The notes beneath the pieces are model-generated. The model had not been told where the DNA came from. It saw nothing but the letters and a program-made list of their open reading frames with translations, and made no database searches. A program made the position numbers and the translations under genes. A DNA stretch of 64,000 nucleotides from an uncultured Lachnospiraceae bacterium (lineage in GTDB: Bacteria; Bacillota; Clostridia; Lachnospirales; Lachnospiraceae). The stretch covers positions 1-64,000 of the forward strand of contig CAJUHR010000015.1 of assembly GCA_910586255.1 (NCBI GenBank), in the 5' to 3' direction. Of the stretch, positions 8,345-17,618 are shown piece by piece (position 1 is the first letter of the stretch; each line of letters opens with the position of its first letter).

Positions 8345-9082
8345 ATGCGAAAAAGCAGAACCTTATGGACATGCCTGATGCTAATGACAATTTTGCTGCA
8401 GAGCAGCGCCATAATCACATACGCGGAACCCTTAAACGGATACTTTGACCAGATGGAGGACGGAGTAATCGTAGGATGGGGATGGGAGCCCGGTTCTCCC
8501 AACACGATCGTTCCCATCCATGTGACGGTCACTCAGGAGGAAACCTCTCAGGTAGTGGGAGATTTTCACCCCAACGCCGCCATCTACCGGGAGGATCTCA
8601 GTGAAAATCAGATCGGCCACGGGATGCACGGATTCCGCATCTCAATGGACTGGAATTCCCTGCCTGACGGAACCTACCGGATTGAAGGCCAGGTAAACGG
8701 AAAAAGCTTCGGCAACACCATCTCCTATGTAAAGGGAGCCCCGGCTCAGACAGAAGAACCGGCCGTCCAGGAAGAAGCCTTGCCGGCCGCCGGCCGTTCT
8801 CTCGGAACCTTCCGCACCACCGGCTACTGCGCCTGCTCCCGCTGCTGCGGCAAATGGGGCAAACGCACCAGCACCGGGGCTATTCCCCGCTCCCGCCACA
8901 CGGTTGCCGTAGATCCCAAGGTGATTCCCTACGGCACAAGGCTGATGATCAACGGGGTAGTCTACACTGCAGAGGACTGCGGAAGCGGAGTCAACGGAAA
9001 ACACATTGACATTTTCTATGACAGCCACATGGAGGCACTGCGCCATGGAAGACGCTCCGCCGAGGTGTTTCTGGTTCCCTAA
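8345..9082 (+). CDS. Secreted 3D-domain protein with an extra N-terminal domain
   Basis: 245 aa. Signal peptide (KSRTLWTCLMLMTILLQSSAIITYA), then about 105 residues forming a beta-rich module of the kind NGYFDQMEDGVIVGWGWEP...PDGTYRIEGQVNG, an Ala/Glu linker, and the C-terminal 3D domain (FRTTGYCACSRCCGKWG...GKHIDIFYDSHMEA). The ATG at 8345 follows a clear AGGAGG. The 3D domain closely parallels the upstream gene, so the pair probably arose by tandem duplication, with this copy gaining the extra module. I infer a peptidoglycan-related role; the middle module may bind wall polymer, but I do not recognise it firmly. Confidence 0.83.
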   Translation: MRKSRTLWTCLMLMTILLQSSAIITYAEPLNGYFDQMEDGVIVGWGWEPGSPNTIVPIHVTVTQEETSQVVGDFHPNAAIYREDLSENQIGHGMHGFRISMDWNSLPDGTYRIEGQVNGKSFGNTISYVKGAPAQTEEPAVQEEALPAAGRSLGTFRTTGYCACSRCCGKWGKRTSTGAIPRSRHTVAVDPKVIPYGTRLMINGVVYTAEDCGSGVNGKHIDIFYDSHMEALRHGRRSAEVFLVP

Positions 9083-9100
9083 AGCCTGCAAAAGGATATT

Positions 9101-10471
9101 TTAATCCAGCAGTTTCTCATAAGCTTGGATCACCTGCTTCATGGCCTCCTGGCCCGGGGCTCCTAAGGTGGTCCTTCTTTTTACGCAGGTCTCCATGCTG
9201 ATGGCATTGTAGATATTCTCCTCAAAGACCGGGCTGACAGCGCGAAATTCCTCAAGAGACAAATCCTCAAGGCCAATCCCCTTATCCAGACATACAAGAA
9301 CCAGCTGCCCCACGATCCCGTGAGCATCCCTGAAGGGGACCCCGCGGCCCACCAGATAATCTGCCGCGTCCGTTGCATTGGTAAAGCCTTTTTTGGCACT
9401 GGCCTCCATCACATCCTTTCTGAAGGTCATGGTGGACAGCATGCCGGTAAACAAGGCCAGACAGCCCTTTACCGTGTCAATGGCGTCAAAGGTCAGCTCC
9501 TTATCCTCCTGCATATCTTTGTTGTAGGCCAGAGGAAGCCCCTTCATGGTAGTGAGAATCGCTGTCAGCGCCCCGTAGACCCGGCCGGTCTTGCCTCGCA
9601 CCAGCTCCGCTATATCCGGATTTTTCTTCTGGGGCATAATGCTGCTTCCGGTGCTGTAGGCATCATCCAGCTCCACAAACCGGTACTCATTGCTGTTCCA
9701 GATAATAATCTCCTCACTGAAACGGCTTAAATGCATGGCAATTATTGACAGGGCCGACAAAAGTTCAATCACATAATCCCGGTCTGCCACCGAATCCATG
9801 CTGTTGCGTGTGGGCTCGTCAAAGCCCAGAAGGCTGGACGTACATTCCCTGTCCAGAGGATAGGTGGTGCCGGCCAGGGCGCCGGAACCCAGAGGGCAGG
9901 TATTCATTCGCTTTCTTATATCCCCAAGACGCCCTCTGTCCCGGAAAAACATTTCAAAATAAGCTCCCATGTGGTGAGCCAGGGTGATGGGCTGGGCCTT
10001 CTGTAAATGGGTAAACCCGGGCATGTAGGTATCAGTATTCTCCTTCATTCCCTTTAAAAGCTCCTCAAGAAGCGCCTTTACCAGCCTATCGATCTCATCG
10101 ATCTCATCTCTGCAATACAGCTTCATGTCCAAAGCCACCTGATCATTGCGGCTGCGGCCAGTGTGAAGGCGTTTTCCCGCCTCCCCGATCCGCTCTGTCA
10201 GCTTTGCCTCCACAAAGGAATGGATATCCTCATACTCCGCTGTAAATTCCAGTCTGCCCGACTTAATATCCTCCAAAATCCCCTGCAGCCCGGCAACAAT
10301 CCGGTCTCTGTCCTCCTGTGTCACAATTCCCTGTCTGGCCAGCATGGTCACATGAGCAATGCTTCCCTCTATATCCTGCCTGTAAAATCTATGGTCAAAG
10401 GACAACGACTCATTAAAATTATGCACCAGCTGATTCTCTTCCTTCGTAAAACGTCCGCCCCAAAGCTTCAT
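9101..10471 (-). CDS. argH: Argininosuccinate lyase
   Basis: 456 aa, full length. Splits argininosuccinate into arginine and fumarate, the last step of arginine synthesis. It starts MKLWGGRFTKEENQ and carries the fumarase/aspartase signature GSSIMPQKKNPD with the mobile catalytic serine, as well as the THLQKAQPITLAHH segment. An AAGGAG site precedes the ATG. argG is not adjacent; the gene follows a YfhO-type gene after 65 bases with only a weak hairpin between, so it may be transcribed together with it. It ends 18 bases from the convergent 3D-domain gene. Confidence 0.97.
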   Translation of the reverse strand: MKLWGGRFTKEENQLVHNFNESLSFDHRFYRQDIEGSIAHVTMLARQGIVTQEDRDRIVAGLQGILEDIKSGRLEFTAEYEDIHSFVEAKLTERIGEAGKRLHTGRSRNDQVALDMKLYCRDEIDEIDRLVKALLEELLKGMKENTDTYMPGFTHLQKAQPITLAHHMGAYFEMFFRDRGRLGDIRKRMNTCPLGSGALAGTTYPLDRECTSSLLGFDEPTRNSMDSVADRDYVIELLSALSIIAMHLSRFSEEIIIWNSNEYRFVELDDAYSTGSSIMPQKKNPDIAELVRGKTGRVYGALTAILTTMKGLPLAYNKDMQEDKELTFDAIDTVKGCLALFTGMLSTMTFRKDVMEASAKKGFTNATDAADYLVGRGVPFRDAHGIVGQLVLVCLDKGIGLEDLSLEEFRAVSPVFEENIYNAISMETCVKRRTTLGAPGQEAMKQVIQAYEKLLD

Positions 10472-10506
10472 GGCAATTTTCTCCTTGTCTTTTTAAATAA
10501 TAGCTC

Positions 10507-10530
10507 AGACGGGTATCTTCTTGTCCGTCT
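10507..10530 (-). other. Weak stem-loop between the YfhO gene and argH
   Basis: 6-bp arms AGACGG/CCGTCT with a 12-base loop and no T-run. Too weak to call a terminator; partial read-through into argH is likely. Confidence 0.3.
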
Positions 10531-10536
10531 AAACTG

Positions 10537-13512
10537 TCACGAATAATATTCCTCTTCCATCTTTCTCCTTCTGCGCCAGAGCCAGGTCCCCAGCTCGGTT
10601 ATGGCCAGCACCACCACACTTCCGGCGGTAATCAGCCGCCCATTAGTAAGCCCCTCCGGCCGGTATTCCATGGTGATCCGATGGCTTCCCTGTGACAGAG
10701 GCACCCCTATAAACGCGTCCTTCACCTTGGCCGCCTCCTGCTTCTGCCCGTCCACCATAATCGTCCATCCCTTATCATAGGGAATGGTGGTTATCATCAT
10801 GCCTGCCTTCTCGGGGGCAATCGTTCCTTCCAGGCAGGTCTCCTGCCAGCGATCGATCTCCCACGGCACAGCAGAAAGCTTTTCCCATATTTGGGCCAGC
10901 CCGGTCTCAGAAAACCGATACACATCCGCCCAGATGCCGTCCTGGCTCTCCTCAGCAGTCAGGGTCACCTCATCTCCGGCGGTACAGTATCCCAGCTCCA
11001 AAAGATATCCCCGCTCCACGTTGTTAAAGGTCTTGGTGGTCTTCCATGTACTGACCGTCACTTTTTCTATGCTGCTTTTTCCCACATAGGCATAGTACTC
11101 TCCTCCCTTCTCCGGACAAAAGGTCAGGGTCTTGCCTGATGCAGACACATCCATAACCATATCAAGTACATTGGATGCCTCCGCGGCATCCGCCAGACTG
11201 TTCTGCACGTCTGCCGGACTTCCCAGCTCCAAATCCCATTTTCCCTCAAAATCATCCGGTACCCAAAATCCCAGAGGGAGGGTGTACCGATTCCGGTAAA
11301 GGGCAATTTCCTCCTCTCTGGCCACAAACTCCCGAAGTCCTGTATCCTCCGGATCCTCGGAATAGAGTCCGTATCTCACGGCAAACAGCATGTCCACCAG
11401 AGGAGTACTGCCGGTAATACTGTAGGCATTGGTAGAGCTCTCACAGCCCAGCTTCTTGAAAAACCGGGTCAGATCCGCATTGGCTGTGGAGGAAAACAGG
11501 GATACGGAAGGAAAATTCATCCACGCCCCGTCATTTTTTGTCTTCCGCGTCACCTTCTCCATCCGGAAAAACCGATCCTCCTCCTGAGCCGGAAGAACCA
11601 TTTCCATCAAATTTTTAACATCATTATTGTCTCTTAGATAGGCTGTGCGGCTGACCGTGGTGATGCTGGTGACGGTCATGTTCACTGCCGCCTCCACAGA
11701 GACCAGCGCCAGCCCCAAAAGGATTGCCCTGTTTCGCAGTCCGGGGCCTTTGTAGTACAGCCAAAAGGCGCCTAGATACAAAACCAAAAACAGGATTGCC
11801 ACATAAAATACCGTAAAGTGAAAATGCTCCTCTGTCACCAGCTTCTCCGCCAGCAGCACAAAACCCACGGCCCCCCAGAAGGAGAGGAGCACATGCCTCC
11901 AGGGCGTCTGTCTAAGATGCAGATAGGCCTTGCAGCACATGACCAGCACCAGAAATATATAAATGTAGGACTGACGGCACGGCAGGCTGTTGGGAAAATG
12001 GAAGCCATGCCAGATAAAATTCAGTACATTCACTGAAAAACTGGCAAAAAAGAACAGCAGCAAAATACAGTAGACCGCCTTCTCCTTTCCGGATATCCTT
12101 TTTGCGGCCAGATACAGAGGAAGCAGCATCAGCACTGCAACACCACAGTAGATGTTGGGCCAGTGATCCAGACCGATCTCCGTCTCCACATTGCCCATGT
12201 GCCTGGCAAGCATGTCAATTATTGAAAAATAGGGTTCCTGCAGCTTGGGAAAATTAAATTTTCCCGATGCAGTCATCATCAGCGCATGGACCTCCGGCAG
12301 CAAAACCAACGCCGCCAATCCGCCTGCCAGCAGGGAGTACAGCCCGAAGAAGAAGCAGCGGCTCACAAATTTCTCCCAGGTCATGTTCCTTTCCAATACA
12401 AGAAGGGCGATAAAATACAGCGCCATAAAAATACAGGTCATGATGGAAATATAATAATTGGAAAGAATGGACAGCCCCAGGGTCAGACAATACAAAAGTC
12501 CTCTCCCGTCACGCACCAGCCTTTCCAGCCCCAGCATAATAAGCGGAAACAAAATAATGCAGTCCAGCCACATAATATTCCAGCTGTAGGCTGCCATATA
12601 TCCGGACAAGGCATAAAAAATCGCGAAAAACCCAATTCCGAAATCACTGGTATTTAAGTGCCTTCGCAGATAAAAAGCCATTGAGAAACCACACAAACCG
12701 GTCTTTAGCACGATCATGTAGGTCATAAACTCGATGACCAGCCCTTCCGGGCACAAAATCAGCAGCCAGTTTAAGGGGCTTGCCAGATAGTAGGCGTAGA
12801 GAGCGGAAAAATTGACCCCCATCCCCACATTCCAGCTGTAAAGAAGGCTCTCCCCGGAAGTCAGCTTGTGGCGAAACTCCGAAAAAAACGGAGCGTACTG
12901 ATGGTACATATCCGTCCGCAGAAAGGACTCTTCCCCAAAAGGATAGATTCCCCTCTGGGCAAAGATAATCAAAAGAATGATCACCGGCACCAAAAAGGCG
13001 GCAATCAGGCCGTCTTTAGGGCGCACCAGGCTTAGAGAGGACCGTCCTGTCCCAAAGCCGGATTCGGGATAATCCGGCATATCCTCGTATTCTTCGGATT
13101 CCTCGTATTCTGTGGATTCCTCGTATTCCGGCTGTTCGCCTTCGCCATATTCCAATGGTTCCCCACGCTCTGAAAGCTCGTCATTTTCCAACGGTTCTTC
13201 ATACTCCGGCTGCTCGTCATATTCCCACGGCTTTCCAGACTCCGGCGATGGTTCAGCACACACATTTCCCTGGACTTTCCAGCCCCTCTCCGGTACGCCT
13301 GCCTTTGCCTCCTGACCGGCCGGTAAGCTCTGTTTATCACCTGCCGTCAAAACGGCCCCTGCCCCAGCCGACAGATCTGTTTTTGCTTTGGCTTCCCCGG
13401 CCACACGCTCTCTTTCGCTTCTCTCCTCTGCCCCGCCCGGAGCCATATCTCTGTCCATCATAAGTAAGTCCTCTAGCTCTCTTGTAATCCGGTTAATATC
13501 CTCATGCGCCAT
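10537..13512 (-). CDS. YfhO-family polytopic membrane protein with an acidic N-terminal extension
   Basis: 991 aa. Residues 1-160 form a soluble, highly charged extension that ends in imperfect repeats rich in EYEE (EQPEYEEPLE, EQPEYEESTEYEESEEYED). From about residue 165 come 12 or more hydrophobic segments typical of YfhO/GT-C-like proteins, including the YPFGEESFLRTDMYHQYAPF and SPLNWLL stretches, then a long extracytoplasmic domain and a final helix before a basic tail. YfhO proteins are linked to glycosylation of wall polymers such as lipoteichoic acid. The neighbouring GtrA-like gene (17-base gap) supports a lipid-linked sugar role. The acidic extension is unusual. Confidence 0.85.
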   Translation of the reverse strand: MAHEDINRITRELEDLLMMDRDMAPGGAEERSERERVAGEAKAKTDLSAGAGAVLTAGDKQSLPAGQEAKAGVPERGWKVQGNVCAEPSPESGKPWEYDEQPEYEEPLENDELSERGEPLEYGEGEQPEYEESTEYEESEEYEDMPDYPESGFGTGRSSLSLVRPKDGLIAAFLVPVIILLIIFAQRGIYPFGEESFLRTDMYHQYAPFFSEFRHKLTSGESLLYSWNVGMGVNFSALYAYYLASPLNWLLILCPEGLVIEFMTYMIVLKTGLCGFSMAFYLRRHLNTSDFGIGFFAIFYALSGYMAAYSWNIMWLDCIILFPLIMLGLERLVRDGRGLLYCLTLGLSILSNYYISIMTCIFMALYFIALLVLERNMTWEKFVSRCFFFGLYSLLAGGLAALVLLPEVHALMMTASGKFNFPKLQEPYFSIIDMLARHMGNVETEIGLDHWPNIYCGVAVLMLLPLYLAAKRISGKEKAVYCILLLFFFASFSVNVLNFIWHGFHFPNSLPCRQSYIYIFLVLVMCCKAYLHLRQTPWRHVLLSFWGAVGFVLLAEKLVTEEHFHFTVFYVAILFLVLYLGAFWLYYKGPGLRNRAILLGLALVSVEAAVNMTVTSITTVSRTAYLRDNNDVKNLMEMVLPAQEEDRFFRMEKVTRKTKNDGAWMNFPSVSLFSSTANADLTRFFKKLGCESSTNAYSITGSTPLVDMLFAVRYGLYSEDPEDTGLREFVAREEEIALYRNRYTLPLGFWVPDDFEGKWDLELGSPADVQNSLADAAEASNVLDMVMDVSASGKTLTFCPEKGGEYYAYVGKSSIEKVTVSTWKTTKTFNNVERGYLLELGYCTAGDEVTLTAEESQDGIWADVYRFSETGLAQIWEKLSAVPWEIDRWQETCLEGTIAPEKAGMMITTIPYDKGWTIMVDGQKQEAAKVKDAFIGVPLSQGSHRITMEYRPEGLTNGRLITAGSVVVLAITELGTWLWRRRRKMEEEYYS

Positions 13513-13529
13513 ATCCGGTTTCTCCTCGC

Positions 13530-13958
13530 TTACGACACCTTCCTAAACACCAGCCATTTGCTGAACACGTAATTCAATACCAGAGAAATGCCTGACACCA
13601 CAACCTTACAGGCAAAGTCCTCCTGGATCCCCATCCCGTCCACCATGGCGATCATGGCTGCCAGAGTAAACAGGCCTGTAGCCACCCGGCAGGCCACAAA
13701 GGGCACAAACTCCGCCCACACCTTTTTGGCATTAAGGCTCCTGCTCTCAAATACAAACAGCTTATTGGTCACAAAGGCAAACAGCACTGCTGCCGCCCAG
13801 GATCCTGCCGTGGCGACCCGATAATCCACACCCCGGCCTCTCGTCATAATTCTGTAGCTGACCCAGTCCACCAGAGTGGTGAGTACTCCGAAAATAAAAT
13901 AAGAAATCGTCTCTCTGTTTACCAACCTTGCCCTGATACGGCTCCACAGTTGCTCCAT
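13530..13958 (-). CDS. GtrA-like small membrane protein
   Basis: 142 aa with four predicted membrane helices (ISYFIFGVLTTLVDWVSY, GSWAAAVLFAFVTNKLFVF, ATGLFTLAAMIAMV, VVSGISLVLNYVFSKWLVF), the GtrA/DPMS arrangement. GtrA proteins are proposed to move or present undecaprenyl-linked sugars. The frame stays open to a TTG at 13979; the ATG at 13958 (MEQLWSR) is preferred because purine-rich GAGAAGG lies just before it. It is the first gene of an operon with the YfhO protein, so a joint function in surface glycan assembly is likely. Confidence 0.85.
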   Translation of the reverse strand: MEQLWSRIRARLVNRETISYFIFGVLTTLVDWVSYRIMTRGRGVDYRVATAGSWAAAVLFAFVTNKLFVFESRSLNAKKVWAEFVPFVACRVATGLFTLAAMIAMVDGMGIQEDFACKVVVSGISLVLNYVFSKWLVFRKVS

Positions 13959-13993
13959 TGCCTTCTCTTTTTCTCCCAAACATAGTCTATTGT

Positions 13994-14022
13994 ATTATAG
14001 GGCAGGAAGTCTAAAAAGTAAA
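13994..14022 (-). promoter_or_regulatory. Promoter of the gtrA-like/yfhO operon
   Basis: Minus strand: -35 TTTACT (14017-14022), 17-base spacer, -10 TATAAT (13994-13999). Confidence 0.7.
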
Positions 14023-14604
14023 GAGCCGGAACACATTGTTCCGCCCCCGTAAGTGCTGGCTCTGCAGAAATATCATTCCCGTCTTCATCCACGGCTTTCA
14101 GAGCAGTGCTTCTGTCGAGTTTTGGTGTTGTTGGGGTGATTGCGGCTTTCGAGAAAGCAAATTTTGCCGGTTGTAGTTATCCTTTGACGCGATCTGGCAT
14201 ACCATGCTGTGCCATGGTTCACCACAATTTTTTCATTCTCCCATGGATCCCAGAGTTTTTTGAGTTAGGGTAGAAAAAGGAGGTTTCTGATTTTTAACAG
14301 AAATCTCCTTAAGTAAATGATATGATACCAGGGTCCCAAGTTCAAACCAGCCGCTTTTCTCGCTATTACTGCTCTGCAGAAATAGCGACTACTAAATTAA
14401 CCGGATTTTCCGCAAGATAGTCCCCTTCAAAATGTAAAATATCCCTGGAATTATGCCATTTACAATGCTACATTTTCCGTTTCCTATCCATACACTTACA
14501 AAAAAGCACCGCCACCAATGTACTTACCGCCGTTACCACAATCGCAGATCCTACAATAGCCACAGCATTCACACTTCTTTACTGTTTTCATCGGTAAAAT
14601 TTAC
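14023..14604. other. Non-coding stretch with a hairpin and dispersed repeat motifs
   Basis: No gene that I can support. It contains a 13-bp hairpin at 14277-14310 (arms AAGGAGGTTTCTG/CAGAAATCTCCTT with one G-U pair), the 14-mer ATGATACCAGGGTC near 14322 that recurs at 42031, and just beyond it a copy of the GTTAC-GTTCACA motif at 14605-14617. A short minus-strand frame around 14040-14180 reads like coding sequence but has no start. The region may be a scar of lost genes. Confidence 0.4.
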
Positions 14605-14621
14605 GTTACGGTTCACACGCC

Positions 14622-15926
14622 TCAGCCCTCTCCCTTTTCCTTCCTGTCCGCCAAGATTTTATTGATGCTGACAATCTTCACGCACAGAGCAAACAGCTCC
14701 ATAGCCAGAATCAGATCCTCAAGCGGCGGGTAGGAGGGGGCAATGCGGATATTTTTGTCATGGGGATCCTTCCCGTAGGGATAGGTGGCTCCTGCTTTTG
14801 TCATGATCAGTCCGGCCTTCTTGCACCGGGCCACAATCTCCTTTGCGCAGCCGTCCAGAGAGTCGAAGGAGATAAAATATCCTCCCTTGGGACTGGTCCA
14901 GGATCCAATCTCCAATCCCCCCAGCTCTCTCTCCAGAGTGCTGGTCACGGCTTCAAACTTGGGACGCATAATATCCGCATGGAGGCGCATATGCTCCACC
15001 ATCCCGTGAATTCCCCCGAAGAAGCGGACATGACGAAGCTGATTCACCTTGTCATGGCCAATGGTCTGAAATTTCAGCTGCTTCTCAATATCCTCCAGAT
15101 TGTTGCGGGAGGTGGCTATGGCGGCAATGCCGGAGCCGGGGAAGCTAATCTTAGAGGTTGAGGAGAACTTATACACCAGATCCGGATTTCCGGCTCTCTT
15201 ACACTCTGCAAGAATCTCAATCAAATGATCCTGGTCATAATCATAGAGATGATGCATCCCGTAAGCATTGTCCCAGTAGATCCTGAAATCCGGCGCCGCC
15301 GGCTTTAAGCGGGCAAAACGGCGGACCGTCACATCGGAATAGCTGTTTCCCGTAGGATTGGAGTACTTGGGCACACACCAGATTCCCTTGATGGTCTCGT
15401 CCTCGGCCACCAGCTTTTCCACCATATCCATGTCCGGCCCCTCGCCGGTCAGCGGAACAGGGACCATGTCAATGCCAAAATACTCGGTAATGGCAAAATG
15501 GCGGTCATATCCCGGCACCGGGCACAAAAACTTCACCTTGTCCAGCTTGCACCAGGGCGTATTGCCCATGACTCCGTGAGTCATGGAGCGGGACACCGTA
15601 TCAAACATAACATTTAAGCTGGAGTTTCCGTAGATAATAATATTATCCGGGGAAACCTCCATCATATCTCCCAGCAGCTCCTTAGCCTCCCCGATGCCGG
15701 TCAGCACACCGTAGTTGCGGCAGTCTGTGCCGTCATCACAGGTCAGATCATCGTCACTGCTGAGCACATCCATCATTCCCATGGAAAGATCCAGCTGATC
15801 CACACTGGGCTTTCCCCTGGACATATCAAGTCTTAAATCCTTTCCCTGAAAATCTCTGTACCGAACAGTCAGCTGCTTCTTCAATGCGTGTAATTCCTCA
15901 TTGCTCATCTCTGCATATGGCTGCAT
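14622..15926 (-). CDS. PLP-dependent aspartate aminotransferase (class Ic / MocR-like aminotransferase family)
   Basis: 434 aa fold-type I aminotransferase. The PLP lysine lies in FSSTSKISFPGSG, and the substrate/cofactor segments NSSLNVMFD, PVPGYDRHFAI and SNPTGNSYS are clear. This pattern fits the group that includes the corynebacterial AspT type aspartate aminotransferase, rather than classical AspC. The second ATG (15926) is chosen, because GAGGAGG lies seven bases before it but only one base before the ATG at 15932. The gene stands alone with its own promoter, and its neighbour is the Asp/Asn charging operon. Confidence 0.88.
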   Translation of the reverse strand: MQPYAEMSNEELHALKKQLTVRYRDFQGKDLRLDMSRGKPSVDQLDLSMGMMDVLSSDDDLTCDDGTDCRNYGVLTGIGEAKELLGDMMEVSPDNIIIYGNSSLNVMFDTVSRSMTHGVMGNTPWCKLDKVKFLCPVPGYDRHFAITEYFGIDMVPVPLTGEGPDMDMVEKLVAEDETIKGIWCVPKYSNPTGNSYSDVTVRRFARLKPAAPDFRIYWDNAYGMHHLYDYDQDHLIEILAECKRAGNPDLVYKFSSTSKISFPGSGIAAIATSRNNLEDIEKQLKFQTIGHDKVNQLRHVRFFGGIHGMVEHMRLHADIMRPKFEAVTSTLERELGGLEIGSWTSPKGGYFISFDSLDGCAKEIVARCKKAGLIMTKAGATYPYGKDPHDKNIRIAPSYPPLEDLILAMELFALCVKIVSINKILADRKEKGEG

Positions 15927-16070
15927 ATTCATTCCTCCTCAATCTCACTTTGGGGTGCTTTACAACCTCACTCTCCGGCCCATAGCAGCCGGGGTCTGTC
16001 CATTGGCAACCACTTGGAAAAGTCAAACAGTCACACCATCCGCTTTCCTGCCATCTATGAGGTTTTTATC

Positions 16071-16099
16071 ATTCTACACGAAAACCTCAGAATTTACAA
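16071..16099 (-). promoter_or_regulatory. Promoter of the aminotransferase gene
   Basis: Minus strand: -35 TTGTAA (16094-16099), 17-base spacer, -10 TAGAAT (16071-16076), in the 255-base spacer after gatB. The leader would be about 140 bases. Confidence 0.6.
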
Positions 16100-16181
16100 T
16101 CCGTTTTTATTTTCCGTCCGTTTCAGCGCCCAAACAGTGGTTATTGTTCCGGCAGGTCTGCGCATTTACTTCTCTGCGCTT

Positions 16182-17618
16182 TTACCGGGACAGCAGCTCC
16201 CTCACCAGCTTGTTCACCACTGCCGGATCCGCCTTTCCCTTCATGGCCCGCATGGTCTGCCCCACAACAAATCCCATGGCCTTCTGCTTTCCAGCCTTGT
16301 AATCCTCCACAGACTGAGGATTCTTTTGGAGAATCTCCTCAATCACTTCTTTTAGGGCCCCCTCGTCACTGACAACCCGCAGTCCCTTCTCATCCACATA
16401 CTGCTCCGGATCCCGATCTTCTGCAAATATGGCCTCAAACACGCCTTTCGCCACAGTCCGGTTGATCACATTGCCGTCCACCATCCGGATCAGCTTTGCC
16501 AGATTTGCGGGACTAAAGGAGAGCTCCTCTAACTCCTTCTCATGCTCCTTCAAAAGGCGCATGGCATCGGTCATCAGCCAGTTGGACACCTCCTTTGGCT
16601 TCCCGCAAAGAGCCACGGTCTCCTCAAACAAATCGGCCAGATGCTTGGAGCCGGTGAGAATCTCAGCATCATACAGCGGCAGCTGATATTCTCTCTGGTA
16701 GCGCTCCAGCTTTTCTGTCCTAAGCTCCGGCTGCCGGGCCTTTACCCGGGCGATCCACTCGTCATCAATCACCACCGGGACCAGATCTGGATCCGGAAAA
16801 TACCGGTAGTCCTGGGCGTCCTCCTTGGAGCGCATGGCGTGGGAGGACTCCTTGTTGTCGTCCCACCTTCTCGTCTCCTGAATCACCCTTTTCCCATCCT
16901 CCAAAAGCTCGATCTGACGGTTTTTCTCCCCCTCAACAGCCCGGGCAATGGCCTTGAAGGAGTTTAGGTTTTTCATCTCCGTGCGGGTTCCCAATTCTTT
17001 GCTCCCCGCCGGACGCACCGACAGATTCACATCGGCGCGCATGGAGCCCTCCTGCAGCTTACAGTCCGAGGCCCCCAAATACTGAATGATCAGCCGCAGC
17101 TTTTCCAGATAGGCGATCACCTCATCAGCGCTTCTCATATCTGGCTCTGACACAATCTCGATTAAGGGAACGCCGCTTCGGTTATAGTCCACCAGGGAAC
17201 AGTCCTCCCACTCGTCATGGACCAGCTTTCCCGCATCCTCCTCCATATGGATCTCGTGAATATGAATCTTCTTTTTTCCTGTCTCCGTCTCAATCTCCAC
17301 CCACCCATCGTGGCAGATGGGCAGATACAGTTGGGATATCTGGTAGTTCTGAGGGTTATCCGGATAAAAATAATTCTTTCTGTCAAATTTACAGTACTGA
17401 TGAATGTTGCAATTGGTGGCAAGGCCTACAGCCAGGGCATATTCCACCACCTGCCGGTTCAGTACCGGCAAGGAGCCTGGCATCCCCGTGCAGACGGGAC
17501 AGGTGTGGGTGTTGGGCGCCCCGCCAAATTCTGTGGAGCACCCGCAGAAAATCTTTGTCTTTGTGGCCAGCTCCACATGGACCTCCAGGCCGATCACGGT
17601 CTCATACTGTCTGCTCAT
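16182..17618 (-). CDS. gatB: Asp/Glu-tRNA amidotransferase subunit B
   Basis: 478 aa. GatB holds mischarged Asp-tRNA(Asn) or Glu-tRNA(Gln), phosphorylates the acyl group and transfers ammonia supplied by GatA. The N-terminal cradle begins YETVIGLEVHVELATKTKIFCGC with the zinc cysteines (CGCS...CPVC) and the family signature DYNRSGVPLIEIVSEPD. The C-terminal YqeY-like tail ends KADPAVVNKLVRELLSR. It overlaps gatA by four bases (ATGA), so the subunits are translationally coupled. Confidence 0.97.
   Translation of the reverse strand: MSRQYETVIGLEVHVELATKTKIFCGCSTEFGGAPNTHTCPVCTGMPGSLPVLNRQVVEYALAVGLATNCNIHQYCKFDRKNYFYPDNPQNYQISQLYLPICHDGWVEIETETGKKKIHIHEIHMEEDAGKLVHDEWEDCSLVDYNRSGVPLIEIVSEPDMRSADEVIAYLEKLRLIIQYLGASDCKLQEGSMRADVNLSVRPAGSKELGTRTEMKNLNSFKAIARAVEGEKNRQIELLEDGKRVIQETRRWDDNKESSHAMRSKEDAQDYRYFPDPDLVPVVIDDEWIARVKARQPELRTEKLERYQREYQLPLYDAEILTGSKHLADLFEETVALCGKPKEVSNWLMTDAMRLLKEHEKELEELSFSPANLAKLIRMVDGNVINRTVAKGVFEAIFAEDRDPEQYVDEKGLRVVSDEGALKEVIEEILQKNPQSVEDYKAGKQKAMGFVVGQTMRAMKGKADPAVVNKLVRELLSR

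Noticed and set aside
14040..14180. Minus-strand frame that reads like coding sequence (KLDRSTALKAVDEDGNDISAEP)
   Set aside because: No start codon, preceded by a stop and running into the gtrA-like promoter; at most a relic, not supportable as a gene.
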